Below are positions 49,903 to 58,952 of a stretch of 64,000 nucleotides of DNA, piece by piece. Every line of letters begins with the position of its first letter. Position 1 is the first letter of the stretch. The position numbers and the translations under genes are program-made. The stretch comes from CAG-390 sp964384555 (GTDB lineage: Bacteria > Bacillota > Clostridia > Oscillospirales > CAG-272). The DNA is taken from contig CAYLLA010000001.1 in assembly GCA_964384555.1 (NCBI GenBank), positions 208,867 to 272,866 on the forward strand, in the 5' to 3' direction. Under the pieces are notes generated by a model. That model made no database searches, had not been told where the DNA came from, and was given only the letters and a program-made list of their open reading frames with translations.

Positions 49903-50922
49903 TCAAAACTTTCCGCTTCTGCCGCCATGCGTACCGCCGGAGGAGGAACGGTGCGAAGCCCCGCCCCCACGGCTACCGCCGGAGTTTGAGGTGGACTGTG
50001 CACGCGGCGTTTTGGTCACGGTGCTGTAAAGATAAAGATCCGAGCTTTGAGTCAGCTTAAAGCTGTCCTTGTGCACATAATTTGCGGCACGGTCGCTCTT
50101 TTTTACGTTGTTCATACCGGAACGCATTACACTGACCCAGATAAAAGCTATAATTACCGATATTGCAAGTATCGCCAGCAGTCGCTTGAGACAGCGCATA
50201 AGATAATCCGATGCATAGCCGCCTGTATCCTCGGACAGCTCGCCCAGCGCCTTGGCGATTCCGCTAAAGGACAGCTCGTCATATTCGGAGGGTCTTTGAT
50301 AATGTACCCAGTAGTCGCCTATGATCTCATCGTAGCTATTCTGCCAGTCATCATTGCCGACGGTAGGCTTGCCGTCACTGCCCGGGCGTATAGAGTCAAG
50401 ACAGCTCTCCGTCAGCTTTGCAAAGGTCACACATGCGCCGTCATAGTCGCCGGCGCTCAAACGTTCCACCACTGCATCCGTGATATTATCGATCCGTTGA
50501 TCCTCCTCAAATTCCCATATAGCGGAACCGCTCGTTGATATCGCAAAGTCGCGATATTCCATGCAGATCAAAAGCAGGATGCCATCGGAGTCAAGGGGGA
50601 AAAGTGAATCATATATACCGTCGGCTACCGACTCTGAGGACGAGCCGCCAAGTGTTTTAAGCGTTACTACCGCAAGATTAAAGCCGTATTCTTCGCTGAT
50701 GTTTTCCGCGATCTCGCTTATGCAGTCCTCGGCCGACTGAGTTAGCAGATCATCCTCGTCTGTCACCCAAGCAGTACCGGTCGAGCCCGCGCCTGCCGGT
50801 AGCAAGCAAACAGATATGACCATGAGGAGTATCAGCGTTGTTGCCGCAAAACGGCGCTGGAGGGATGGTATCGTGGCGCCGCAAAGCCCTACCGATCTTT
50901 TTGATGTTGATTTATTAAGCAT
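49903..50922 (-). CDS. TPM-domain membrane protein (repair/assembly or phosphatase-like)
   Basis: 339 residues from the ATG at 50922 (AAGGAGG upstream; the longer ORF overlaps the zinc-ribbon gene). A signal or anchor segment (~24-45) precedes a TPM domain (~55-175): WVTDEDDLLTQSAEDCISEIAENISEEYGFNLAVVTLK, cited as TDEDDLLTQSAEDCISEI, then DGILLLICMEYRDFAIS and IDNITDAVVERL. A TM helix (~255-275) and a low-complexity Ser/Gly/Arg tail follow (GGSRGGGASHRSSSGG). TPM-domain proteins occur in photosystem repair and as membrane phosphatases; here the ligand is unknown. It follows the zinc-ribbon gene by 14 nt, a pairing common in clostridia, and likely acts with it. Confidence 0.82.
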   Translation of the reverse strand: MLNKSTSKRSVGLCGATIPSLQRRFAATTLILLMVISVCLLPAGAGSTGTAWVTDEDDLLTQSAEDCISEIAENISEEYGFNLAVVTLKTLGGSSSESVADGIYDSLFPLDSDGILLLICMEYRDFAISTSGSAIWEFEEDQRIDNITDAVVERLSAGDYDGACVTFAKLTESCLDSIRPGSDGKPTVGNDDWQNSYDEIIGDYWVHYQRPSEYDELSFSGIAKALGELSEDTGGYASDYLMRCLKRLLAILAISVIIAFIWVSVMRSGMNNVKKSDRAANYVHKDSFKLTQSSDLYLYSTVTKTPRAQSTSNSGGSRGGGASHRSSSGGTHGGRSGKF

Positions 50923-50936
50923 TATCCATCTCCTCC

Positions 50937-52034
50937 TTACAGCAAAAATGAAATTATCGTGCCGATCAGCGCCGCCGCGCCAAATACGATGCCCCAATAT
51001 TTCCAGTACTTTGCGCGATCCACCGGCAGTTTGCCTATAAACTTGCCGGTCTGACCGTTCATTGCAAAGGTGTACATCTCATCCTTGTATTTGGTATTGA
51101 GGATCCACACTGGCAGGAGCGCATATTTGATATTTTGGTTTGATAGGGATATGTTAGTTCCTGTGGTAACACAGCTTGAATATCCCTTAACTGTGTTACG
51201 GAATGCCTCTGCAGTGCTGTTTTTTATACGCTCGTTAGCGCGTGGTGCGCCCGTGTTTGCATCAACATCATATTTATCCGCAAAGTATCCCGCAAGGTAG
51301 GGTGTTGCAAAGTCCACCATATCGGAATAGTTATATGGCTCAAGCGCCTCCATGTATGTATCATCCATCTTTTTTGAGCCGTCTACCGGTACTCTGTCAA
51401 AGGCGATCCTGCCGCCGCGCAGTACCTGAAAGTGGGATGTTCTTGTATAGTGGTAGGAGCTATCCGACCAGTGGCTCAGCCGCGTTGCCTTAAAGCTCAT
51501 GGATGCATCAACATCGGCATCGTAGAGCCAAAAAGGCACATATATCCCTTGGATGCTGTCTATCCTGTTTTCGTCGGTAAACGAATCCGGGAGGAGCTTT
51601 TTGCCGCTCATGAACTTTTTAAGTGCCGCCTTTGCACCCTCCTTGTCGATCTTAAAGGGTATCACGTAATCAGGGCGCAGCTCGCCTGCAAATTTTTGCG
51701 TTACTATTACATTGCTTCCGCAAAACGGACATATCGTTGCCGCGGTGTTTGCGTCACCTACGACTTCACCGCCGCAGGATCGGCATATGTAGGAGACCAT
51801 ATTGTCCGTCTCCCCATCCTGCCAGCCACCACTGCCGCTCTCCGCTCCGTAGCTTTCCCAGTTCGGGTCATTGTCCGCGGTCGAGCGGGATGCGCTGTCA
51901 AAATCGCGCAGTGTGTCAACATCAAACTCGGTATCGCAATAGGGACACCGCAGCTTTTGCAGACTGCTGTCAAATTCAATACTGCCGCCACAGCATGGAC
52001 ATTTGTATTGAAGCATGTTATCGTTATCTGCCAT
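50937..52034 (-). CDS. Zinc-ribbon membrane protein (TFIIB-type ribbons)
   Basis: 365 residues. Two zinc ribbons are visible: CPCCGG...CPYC (residues ~12-33) and CRSCGG...CPFC (~83-103). A linker rich in Ser/Asp separates them. The middle has repeated aromatic-rich beta segments (GIYVPFWLYDADVDASM, YALLPVWILNTKYKDEMYTFAMNGQTGK) that recur in PriA-unrelated uncharacterised clostridial proteins, and one C-terminal TM segment (~345-365). No enzyme motif. It is first in a two-gene operon with the TPM-domain protein, behind its own promoter. Function unknown; a membrane-tethered protein-binding or quality-control factor would be speculation. Confidence 0.8.
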   Translation of the reverse strand: MADNDNMLQYKCPCCGGSIEFDSSLQKLRCPYCDTEFDVDTLRDFDSASRSTADNDPNWESYGAESGSGGWQDGETDNMVSYICRSCGGEVVGDANTAATICPFCGSNVIVTQKFAGELRPDYVIPFKIDKEGAKAALKKFMSGKKLLPDSFTDENRIDSIQGIYVPFWLYDADVDASMSFKATRLSHWSDSSYHYTRTSHFQVLRGGRIAFDRVPVDGSKKMDDTYMEALEPYNYSDMVDFATPYLAGYFADKYDVDANTGAPRANERIKNSTAEAFRNTVKGYSSCVTTGTNISLSNQNIKYALLPVWILNTKYKDEMYTFAMNGQTGKFIGKLPVDRAKYWKYWGIVFGAAALIGTIISFLL

Positions 52035-52174
52035 CTATCTGTATCTCCTTATGATCGGTTCGTGTATGTCTGTCATCAAGGCAATGATCACGCTCGCCCG
52101 CGGAGCCGTTGCCGCCGCGCGGTGCGGAGAAGAGTCCCGCAAAAAGGCGGGGCAACACAGCCATACATAATATA

Positions 52175-52203
52175 ATTATACAATATTCGGCGCGATTTTA
52201 CAA
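52175..52203 (-). promoter_or_regulatory. Predicted promoter of zinc-ribbon/TPM operon
   Basis: On the minus strand, TTGTAA (52203-52198), a 17-nt spacer and TATAAT (52180-52175), about 140 nt before the start at 52034. The surrounding 360-nt gap (52035-52394) between divergent operons holds no ORF I can support; a weak plus-strand TTCACA/TATACT pair with a long spacer lies at 52321-52355. Confidence 0.55.
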
Positions 52204-52394
52204 GAAGTTTTTTCGCCGCCGAGGCTTTTGCCGCGATCTTTTGCTTTTTTTAGACATTTCAGTTCTAAATCACAAAAAAATCAGATAGCCGTGACAGCTT
52301 TTTTTCACTAAATCGCTAATGTTCACAGAATGTCTATTTTTTCGTGTTATACTTTACAGAGCGCAACAATACAAAATGAAAGGAACCCGCTTTT

Positions 52395-53552
52395 ATGATT
52401 AAAATATCTCACCTGGTCAAAAACTACGGCAGCTTTTGCGCCGTTGATGATATCAGCTTTGAGGTCGAGCGCGGTGAAGTTGTAGGCTTTCTCGGCCCCA
52501 ACGGTGCCGGCAAAAGCACAACGATGAATATTCTCACGGGATATCTCTCCTCAACCTCGGGAAGTGTATCCATCGGTGGCGTTGATATCCTGGATGACCC
52601 GCTCAATGCCAAACGACTGATAGGCTACCTGCCGGAACAGCCGCCGCTGTATCCCGATATGACGGTTGATGAATATCTTTCCTTTGCATATGACCTCAAG
52701 GGTTGTGTGCTGAGCAAATCAAAGCATATCGAGGAGGTCTGTTCTGTCGTCAAGATAGGCGAGGTAAGAAACAGGCTTATAAAGAATCTGTCCAAGGGCT
52801 ATCGCCAGCGTGTCGGTATAGCGCAGGCACTTATCGGCAATCCGCCGGTCATTATCTTTGACGAGCCTACGATAGGCCTTGACCCCAAGCAGATAATAGA
52901 GATACGCAACCTTATCCGTACCCTCGGCAAGGAGCATACAGTTATCCTTTCCACTCACATACTGCAGGAGGTACAGGCAGTCTGCGACCGTATCGTTATC
53001 ATCAACAAGGGTAAGATAGTGGCCGATGAGCTGACCGAGAACATCTCCCGCGCGGTAGAGAATACTAGACGCTTTAATGTTAAGATATCCGGCCCTCAGC
53101 GTGATGTGCTGGCCGCCCTGCGTAACCTCTCCGGCGTTACATACGCCGAGGTGCTTGCTGCACGCGACGGGGATGCATATACCTACATGGTCGAGAGCGA
53201 GCCGGGCATTGACATTCGCAAAAAGCTGTTCTGGACGATGGCGGAGAAGAAATGGCCGATCGTTGGACTTGAGGCACTGGGACTCAGCATTGAGGATATC
53301 TTTATTGCCGTTGTGGACAAGACCGGCTCGCAAAAGTCGGGCAACAAAGAATCCAAAACACGCCGTGCCGCGACCGAGCGCGATCTTGCCGGTGAAATGA
53401 TAGAGAAGACCGCGGAGCAAAAAAAGAATCTTGCCGCCGGTGATGACACTGTCTCCCCCGAAAATGAGGGCAGGTATTATGAGGATTACACCATAAAGAC
53501 CGATACCTTTGCGCAGGAGAACAAGACAGACGGTGTCGGGGATGGCAAATAA
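52395..53552 (+). CDS. ABC transporter ATP-binding protein (GldA-like)
   Basis: 385 residues. The NBD (1-~225) has Walker A GPNGAGKST, Q-loop YLPEQPPLYPDMTV, signature NLSKGYRQRVGIAQAL, Walker B VIIFDEPTIGLDP and H-loop VILSTHILQEV. The order and PEQPPLYPDMTV sequence are those of GldA/drug-exporter type ABC-2 ATPases. A regulatory region (~230-320) follows, then a charged, low-complexity tail (~325-385, Lys/Glu/Asn-rich) not usual for GldA. It starts a four-gene cluster with the permease, GldG-like and DUF4340 genes. The exported substrate is unknown; in gliding bacteria the homologues are needed for motility, but here no motility genes are seen. Confidence 0.92.
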   Translation: MIKISHLVKNYGSFCAVDDISFEVERGEVVGFLGPNGAGKSTTMNILTGYLSSTSGSVSIGGVDILDDPLNAKRLIGYLPEQPPLYPDMTVDEYLSFAYDLKGCVLSKSKHIEEVCSVVKIGEVRNRLIKNLSKGYRQRVGIAQALIGNPPVIIFDEPTIGLDPKQIIEIRNLIRTLGKEHTVILSTHILQEVQAVCDRIVIINKGKIVADELTENISRAVENTRRFNVKISGPQRDVLAALRNLSGVTYAEVLAARDGDAYTYMVESEPGIDIRKKLFWTMAEKKWPIVGLEALGLSIEDIFIAVVDKTGSQKSGNKESKTRRAATERDLAGEMIEKTAEQKKNLAAGDDTVSPENEGRYYEDYTIKTDTFAQENKTDGVGDGK

Positions 53553-53683
53553 GACCGCACAGGTCCATTGTTTACCCCAAGCTCGCTGTTTACAGTTATA
53601 TCTGTGACATTATCGATCACACTAAATTATCCCGAAATTATCTCTGAAAGGATTGACCGCCAAGCGGCGGTCGGTAAAGGCTT

Positions 53684-54472
53684 ATGCTTGCAATTTACAA
53701 AAAGGAGATGCGCTCATATTTCATCAACGCGGTGGGATATGTTTATGTCGGAGCTTTTATGGCACTGGCGGCATTGCTTTGCTGTTATACCACCATTCAA
53801 TCCAACTCCTACAGCACATCATCATATTTTCAGTATATAATATTCGCCATGATCATCCTTATCCCCCTGCTTACGATGAGGATGTTTGCGGAGGAGCGCA
53901 AGATGCGCACCGAACAGATGCTGCTTACAGCCCCTGTTACCATTTTTGGTATGGTAATGGGCAAGTTCTTAGCCGCACTCTCCATCTTTGTGGGTGCGCT
54001 TTTGGCATCCTGCATCAATTTCATTCCGCTTTATTCTACGGCAGCTTCCGAGATCGCCGCAAAAAAGGCAGAGGGCGACTGGCTCTCGGGTGACCACATC
54101 GGTCCCAACACGGCACAGATCTGGGGCTCGCTGATAGGCATAATACTTATCGGTGCCGCGTTTATCGCCGTTGGACTTTTTGTCTCCTCGCTTACCGAAA
54201 ATCAGCTTTCCGCCGCTGTTATAACTATCGGTGTGCTGATCACCATGGTAATACTCAACATGCTCAGCCAAGCTGGCAGCAGTGAGGAAGGCACCCGCCT
54301 TGTAAACAGCTATGTTGTAAGATACGTTCTTGACTGGTTCAGCGTACTTTCGAGATTTTCAAATTTCGGCTACGGTATACTTGACTGGTCGGCACTTATC
54401 TACTACGTATCCCTTACATTTATTTTCCTGTATCTGACCGTGCGCGTATACGAGCGCCGTCGTTGGGCTTGA
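53684..54472 (+). CDS. ABC-2 type permease (GldF-like)
   Basis: 262 residues with six TM helices (about 17-40, 52-66, 95-118, 128-190 containing two, 232-253). It opens MLAIYKKEMRSYFINAVGYVYVGAF, a start typical for GldF/NosY-like ABC-2 permeases, and has the conserved MRMFAEERKMRTEQMLLTAPV cytoplasmic loop. Together with the upstream ATPase and downstream GldG-like extracytoplasmic protein it forms a Gld-type exporter. A 131-nt gap separates it from the ATPase. GGAGGTATCG precedes the next gene. Confidence 0.9.
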   Translation: MLAIYKKEMRSYFINAVGYVYVGAFMALAALLCCYTTIQSNSYSTSSYFQYIIFAMIILIPLLTMRMFAEERKMRTEQMLLTAPVTIFGMVMGKFLAALSIFVGALLASCINFIPLYSTAASEIAAKKAEGDWLSGDHIGPNTAQIWGSLIGIILIGAAFIAVGLFVSSLTENQLSAAVITIGVLITMVILNMLSQAGSSEEGTRLVNSYVVRYVLDWFSVLSRFSNFGYGILDWSALIYYVSLTFIFLYLTVRVYERRRWA

Positions 54473-54487
54473 TGGAGGTATCGATAG

Positions 54488-56107
54488 ATGAAAAACACAA
54501 ATAATAATACCGATGCCATGCGTTCGCGCCGCGTAAGATACGGCGGCGTTGCCATAGCTCTCAGCTGCGTGCTTATTGCCGCCGTGATACTTTTTAACGC
54601 ACTTTTCTCACTTTTGGCCACAAAATTCGGTTGGTATACGGATATGACGACCGAGAGCCTGTATACTCTTTCGGATGCTGCGATAGAAACACTTCGCGGC
54701 ATTGAGACCGGCGGGCAGGACGTTAAGATAATATTCTGCGACGAGCCGGATAATCTTACCGCCAATTTTACACAGCGCCTTGTATATGAATCAGCGCTTG
54801 AGATAGAGCGCAAGGTGGATTACGTTACCGTTGAGAATATCAACATATTCCGCAATCCCACCGCCGTGAACCAGTACAAGACCACATCAAAAACACAAAT
54901 ATATTCTCACTCCGTTATCGTTGCCTGCGGCAGCGAGTTTAGACTTTACTCACAAAGAGCATTTTATCTCTTTGACGAGAGCGATACGAGCACGCCTGTT
55001 GCATACAATGGTGAGAAAAAGCTCGTTTCGGGCATTCTTGCCGTAACACAGGCCGAATCTCCCATCGTTTGCTTGCCCTATAACCACGGCGAGCCCTTTG
55101 TAACTAACGACGAGCTCACCTCCAGCGCCGCACTGCTCTCAATGCTTGAGGATGCCGGTTACAAGCTCCAGCTCATCGACCTTGCAAACGAGGATATCCC
55201 CGAGGATTGCCGTATGCTCTTTATATACGATCCGAGTGATGATTTCCTTGTAAAAGAGGAGGGCATTTCGGATAAATCCGAGATAGAAAAGATAGACCGC
55301 TTCCTTGACGGTACAAATGCGCTGGCGGTATTCATCGATCCCGCTACACCGCGTCTGCCGCATCTTGAGGAATACCTTGAGGAGTGGGGCGTATCCTTTG
55401 TGAGAAGCGAAAATGCGCTCGGAAAGGTAGAATCCTGTGTGGTATCCGATGATGCTCACTCGCTCACCACCGATGGCCTTACAATAATCGGTGCATACAC
55501 GACCCAAGGTCTTGGCGCATCCATCCACAGTGATCTGCGCACACAGTACCCGCCCAAGGTCATATTTAAAAACACGATGCCTCTTGCATATGCCGATGGT
55601 TATCTTTTGAGCGAGCATGTTGACGAGGATGATGATTCTATAAAATACAGCTACGGCAGCTTTTATCGTGACGGCGTATCCCGCGATATTTATGACGTAT
55701 TTGTATCATATACATCCGCCAAGGCGATGGCAGGCGGAAGTGTTGTAAGCTCTGCTACCGAGGCGGATCCCTATAAGCTTATGACTGTCACACGCGAGAC
55801 ACGTATGGTAAACAACAGCGATGCCGATTATTCCTACGTGCTTGCCTGTGGATCTACCGATTTCCTCAGCACGAGCATGCTGCAATCCAACGTATACGGC
55901 AACTCGGATGTCATGCTCAGCGCCATGCGCGCCATGGGTAAGGAGTTCGTTCCGGTAGGACTTGAGAGCAAGATGTTCGTTTCCACTACCATCGAAAGCC
56001 TTACGACGGCCGAGGCTAATCGCTATACCCTTATCCTTACCATCCTGCCGCCGGTCATCGTGTTCGGAATAGGTATATTTGTTCTCGTCAGGAGAAAGTA
56101 CGCATGA
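54488..56107 (+). CDS. GldG-like ABC-transporter auxiliary protein
   Basis: 539 residues. A membrane segment (~18-45) precedes the large extracytoplasmic domain (DMTTESLYTLSDAAIETLRGI, then VDYVTVENINIFRNPTAVNQY and SPIVCLPYNHGEPFVTNDE), and a second TM helix lies at the C-terminus (YTLILTILPPVIVFGIGIFVLVRR, cited as PPVIVFGIGIFVLVRR). This is the GldG / ABC-type uncharacterised transport IFT52-like domain layout. GGAGGTATCGATAG precedes the ATG. The stop overlaps the DUF4340 gene start (ATGA-type). Confidence 0.85.
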   Translation: MKNTNNNTDAMRSRRVRYGGVAIALSCVLIAAVILFNALFSLLATKFGWYTDMTTESLYTLSDAAIETLRGIETGGQDVKIIFCDEPDNLTANFTQRLVYESALEIERKVDYVTVENINIFRNPTAVNQYKTTSKTQIYSHSVIVACGSEFRLYSQRAFYLFDESDTSTPVAYNGEKKLVSGILAVTQAESPIVCLPYNHGEPFVTNDELTSSAALLSMLEDAGYKLQLIDLANEDIPEDCRMLFIYDPSDDFLVKEEGISDKSEIEKIDRFLDGTNALAVFIDPATPRLPHLEEYLEEWGVSFVRSENALGKVESCVVSDDAHSLTTDGLTIIGAYTTQGLGASIHSDLRTQYPPKVIFKNTMPLAYADGYLLSEHVDEDDDSIKYSYGSFYRDGVSRDIYDVFVSYTSAKAMAGGSVVSSATEADPYKLMTVTRETRMVNNSDADYSYVLACGSTDFLSTSMLQSNVYGNSDVMLSAMRAMGKEFVPVGLESKMFVSTTIESLTTAEANRYTLILTILPPVIVFGIGIFVLVRRKYA

Positions 56108-58308
56108 TGCAGAATACAGGATCAGAAAAGGTGACACAGGGGCGCCGCCGCCGTTCCATGCTTAAAATGCAAAAACGCATTACCGCAATATTGCTTGTAT
56201 GCGTTATACTGCTCGGCACAGGTCTCGGAGTTGCGACCTACTATGTAAATAGGATCATTTTTACAGACCTTGACGGTCTGAAGTATTACGTTAAAGAAAA
56301 GGGCGGCTCCTACGTTTTGTGCGATAAGGACGGCTACACCCTTGAGACGACCAAGGACGGTTACTACAGCACCGTCCTCGGCACACTGGTGGAGGTGGAT
56401 CCCGAGACCGGTGAGTGCGAGATAGAGGCCGTGGTCGATACGGAAGAAGGCGAGGATGTGGGAACATCCAAGCGTATACTCATGTTCCGCCACACCTCGC
56501 AGGCCAATATAAAGTCCATGCAGGTGCACACCGCCGAGAATGATTACACATTCTATCGCGATACGACAGATACTTTTCAGATAAAGGGCTTTGAGGGTAC
56601 ACCTTACGATCAGGCGCTACTCTCACAGCTGGCCGTATCCTGCGGTTATCCTTTGACGATGGAGAAGATAAAGGACCCCATCAAGGATTCCGACGGAAAG
56701 TTTACCGAGTACGGACTTGATACCGAAACACGCACCGATGAAAACGGTCAGAGCTATGAGTATTCACCTGCATGGTATCGCATAGTTGATACATCCAACA
56801 ACATGCACACAGTGTATGTGGGCGATATGATACCCTCCGGCGCGGGCTACTATGTGCGCTACAGTGGGCGTGATGCTGTTTATATCATGAATTACAGCGT
56901 TGATGCCTCGCTTATAAGCGTTTACGGTCAGTCTACCCTTACCGAAAATGTTGACAGCGTTTTTGAGCTTCCGATCGAGATGTATGTCACGCCTACCGTG
57001 TGCTACCCCATGACGCTGAATAACTATTTTAACGTTAAGGGATTTTCGATATTCCGCGGTAAGGATCTTATCGGAGTCAGCGATGATGCGAGCGCGGTCA
57101 ACCCCGTTGTAAGCTTCTCCTACTGGGATCTTGATGCAAGAACAGGCACATTCTATGCCAATACGGCATATGTAATGAACTATCCTGATCAGTATGATAT
57201 CGACCCGGATGCCGCAAACGCCGCCCTGCAGTCCTTTTATGATATGACATTCCTAAATGTCACAAAGCTCGGACCCACCGAGGAGGATATGAAGGCGCTG
57301 GGGCTTTACGAGCCGGAGTATGTTATCTATTTTGATTATTATCCCGTTGATGACGACGGCAAAAACATGGATGCAGTTGAGCATACCATATTTGTAAGCA
57401 AGATGACGGACAGAGGCACATATTATATGACCTCCGCGCTTTACGATATGGTGGTAGAGGTCAGCCGCACACAGCTTCTGTTTTTGGATTATAGGCTCGT
57501 CAACTGGGTTAAATCCTCCTACTTCTCAATGAACCTTGCATGGGCTACCGAGATACAGATAGACACCGCTGACGGAGCATATCATTTTTATCTTGACAAC
57601 TCTGAAAGTGATTCTGTAACAAACAGCAATGCATCTGCCGATGCGATAAAGAAGGGAACTATCACCTCGGATAAAATGAAGCTCCGTGCGGTAGGGCCGG
57701 ACGGCACCGAGATGGAGGCCATCTCCTCTCTTACCGTTACGGATGCCAAGGGCTTTACCTGGACAATAGATGCAACGACCGTTAAAGCGGTTGATGCCGA
57801 CGGGAACAAGTCCAGCATTCGCGGCGCAAAGTATGAGACCAACAGCCGCGGGGAAGAGGTAGTGGTGCTGATAGGCAGTATTACCGATGTCGCTACCGGC
57901 AATAAGGTCGAGGTGTCTGCCAATACCATCACCGTGACCACACCCGACGGTATTGGCAAGACCTACCTGCGTTGCGGTATGGCAAACTTCCGCAAGTTCT
58001 ATCAGTCGATCCTTTACGCATCAATTGCGGGTGACGCACATGATGGCGATGGCGGTCTTACGGATGAGCAGATAGCAAGCTATATTGCCGATCCCTCAAA
58101 GGCGCAGGCCAAGATCACGATTTATACCTCCTATGAGAAAAAGCCGAAGTATGAGTATACTTTTTATGCATACTCCGAACGCCGCTCGCTCCTTGACGTT
58201 GGCGGCAGTGCCGAGTTTTACGTTACTCGTTCGTTTGTGGATAAGATAATCACAGATGCGGGCCGCGTAATGACAGGTGAGGTCGTGACCCCCACAAGCA
58301 AGTATTGA
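56104..58308 (+). CDS. DUF4340-domain extracytoplasmic protein
   Basis: 734 residues. One TM anchor (~22-43) and a large beta-rich extracytoplasmic region with DUF4340-like pieces (IKGFEGTPYDQALLSQLAVSCGY, WYRIVDTSNNMHTVYVGDMIPSGAGYYVRYSGRDAVYIM, cited as VYVGDMIPSGAGYYVRYSGR). It ends in a second domain containing RTQLLFLDYRLVNWVKSSYF and VDKIITDAGRVM. DUF4340 proteins usually sit next to GldG-like genes, as here, and are thought to form the extracytoplasmic part of the exporter. It is last in the cluster, followed by two strong terminators. Family function is not established. Confidence 0.85.
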   Translation: MMQNTGSEKVTQGRRRRSMLKMQKRITAILLVCVILLGTGLGVATYYVNRIIFTDLDGLKYYVKEKGGSYVLCDKDGYTLETTKDGYYSTVLGTLVEVDPETGECEIEAVVDTEEGEDVGTSKRILMFRHTSQANIKSMQVHTAENDYTFYRDTTDTFQIKGFEGTPYDQALLSQLAVSCGYPLTMEKIKDPIKDSDGKFTEYGLDTETRTDENGQSYEYSPAWYRIVDTSNNMHTVYVGDMIPSGAGYYVRYSGRDAVYIMNYSVDASLISVYGQSTLTENVDSVFELPIEMYVTPTVCYPMTLNNYFNVKGFSIFRGKDLIGVSDDASAVNPVVSFSYWDLDARTGTFYANTAYVMNYPDQYDIDPDAANAALQSFYDMTFLNVTKLGPTEEDMKALGLYEPEYVIYFDYYPVDDDGKNMDAVEHTIFVSKMTDRGTYYMTSALYDMVVEVSRTQLLFLDYRLVNWVKSSYFSMNLAWATEIQIDTADGAYHFYLDNSESDSVTNSNASADAIKKGTITSDKMKLRAVGPDGTEMEAISSLTVTDAKGFTWTIDATTVKAVDADGNKSSIRGAKYETNSRGEEVVVLIGSITDVATGNKVEVSANTITVTTPDGIGKTYLRCGMANFRKFYQSILYASIAGDAHDGDGGLTDEQIASYIADPSKAQAKITIYTSYEKKPKYEYTFYAYSERRSLLDVGGSAEFYVTRSFVDKIITDAGRVMTGEVVTPTSKY

Positions 58309-58350
58309 TCATGCATGAAATAAAGTCAGCGCAAGATCGATAAATACGAT

Positions 58351-58386
58351 AATAACGCCCCTGCGGCTCTCCGCAGGGGCGTTATT
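58351..58386. terminator. Terminator 1 after DUF4340 gene
   Basis: A 16-bp perfect stem (58351-58366 with 58371-58386) on a CTCT tetraloop. Confidence 0.85.
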
Positions 58387-58398
58387 AATAAAAAATGT

Positions 58399-58437
58399 GC
58401 GGAGCTGAAAGCTTGTGGCTTTCAGCTCCGCGTTTTT
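58399..58437. terminator. Terminator 2 before XRE gene (tandem hairpin)
   Basis: A 14-bp perfect stem (58399-58412 with 58418-58431) on a TTGTG loop, followed by GTTTTTG. It works for the plus-strand operon and, inverted, ends the minus-strand XRE gene. Confidence 0.85.
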
Positions 58438-58441
58438 GACA

Positions 58442-58654
58442 TCAGGCCGACCTGCCGAACAGGAGGTCGATACTGATACCGAAAATGTCCGCTAAAGCGG
58501 GCAAGAGTGAAATGTCGGGACAGCAAACAGCGCGTTCCCATTTAGAAACCGCCTGTGCCGAAACACCAAGGCGAGCGGCCAAGGCATCCTGCGTCATACC
58601 AATGCGGCGGCGGAAAACAGCGAGTCTGTCACCGAATTCTGTTGTGAATTGCAT
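58442..58654 (-). CDS. Small XRE-family helix-turn-helix regulator
   Basis: 70 residues from the ATG at 58654 (GGAGG with six-nt spacer), almost all one HTH_3 domain: LAVFRRRIGMTQDALAARLGVSAQAVSKWERAVCCPDISLL (cited as MTQDALAARLGVSAQAVSKWE), with the usual KWE recognition-helix end and LPALADIFGISIDLLFG. Such proteins are transcription factors, often controlling their own promoter. An in-frame ORF extends 33 codons upstream (from 58753) without an RBS. The mRNA leader is unusually long (~290 nt), begins at a consensus promoter and carries another small ORF. No toxin or phage gene is adjacent. Confidence 0.85.
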   Translation of the reverse strand: MQFTTEFGDRLAVFRRRIGMTQDALAARLGVSAQAVSKWERAVCCPDISLLPALADIFGISIDLLFGRSA

Positions 58655-58796
58655 TTTGCGCCTCCTTATCCTCGACATACCGCAACTACCCTCGGGTGGG
58701 TATAGCGGCTGCCATCTGCCTCCGAGAAACTGTGCGGCAAGCAACTTAAACATTGCCGTATGTTATCGGGGCGGGGATGCGCATCTCTGCTTCATT
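58655..58796 (-). other. Multi-hairpin leader segment upstream of XRE gene
   Basis: Read on the minus strand this segment has GATGCGCATC (a 10-bp palindrome), CGGCAA/TTGCCG with a 12-nt loop, and TACCC/GGGTA close to the XRE RBS. Just upstream CTCTG/CAGAG spans the end of the small ORF. It looks like an organised 5' UTR, not random sequence. No known riboswitch class recognised. Confidence 0.35.
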
Positions 58797-58895
58797 TCAG
58801 ATACAGAGTTTTATCGGGCGACCTCGGGGCGAGAGTTCCCAAGGAAGCCGCAGATAATTGCGCATCCGATGCCGTTTTTTTTCAGCATTGTTCAA
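58797..58895 (-). CDS. Candidate 32-residue small ORF in the XRE leader
   Basis: A TTG start at 58895 has AAAAAGGAGG 8 nt upstream and sits ~55 nt after a consensus promoter. The peptide is very basic at its start (EKKRHRMRN) and ends RGRPIKLCI. A competing ATG at 58889 gives a different, hydrophobic 25-residue frame with a worse RBS spacing. It may be a leader peptide whose translation controls the XRE gene, or a chance ORF. No homology is claimed. Confidence 0.35.
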   Translation of the reverse strand: MNNAEKKRHRMRNYLRLPWELSPRGRPIKLCI

Positions 58896-58952
58896 AACGA
58901 TCGCCTCCTTTTTGCCAAATTTCCGACAAGGCCCGTGTTGCCGGATGTTATG

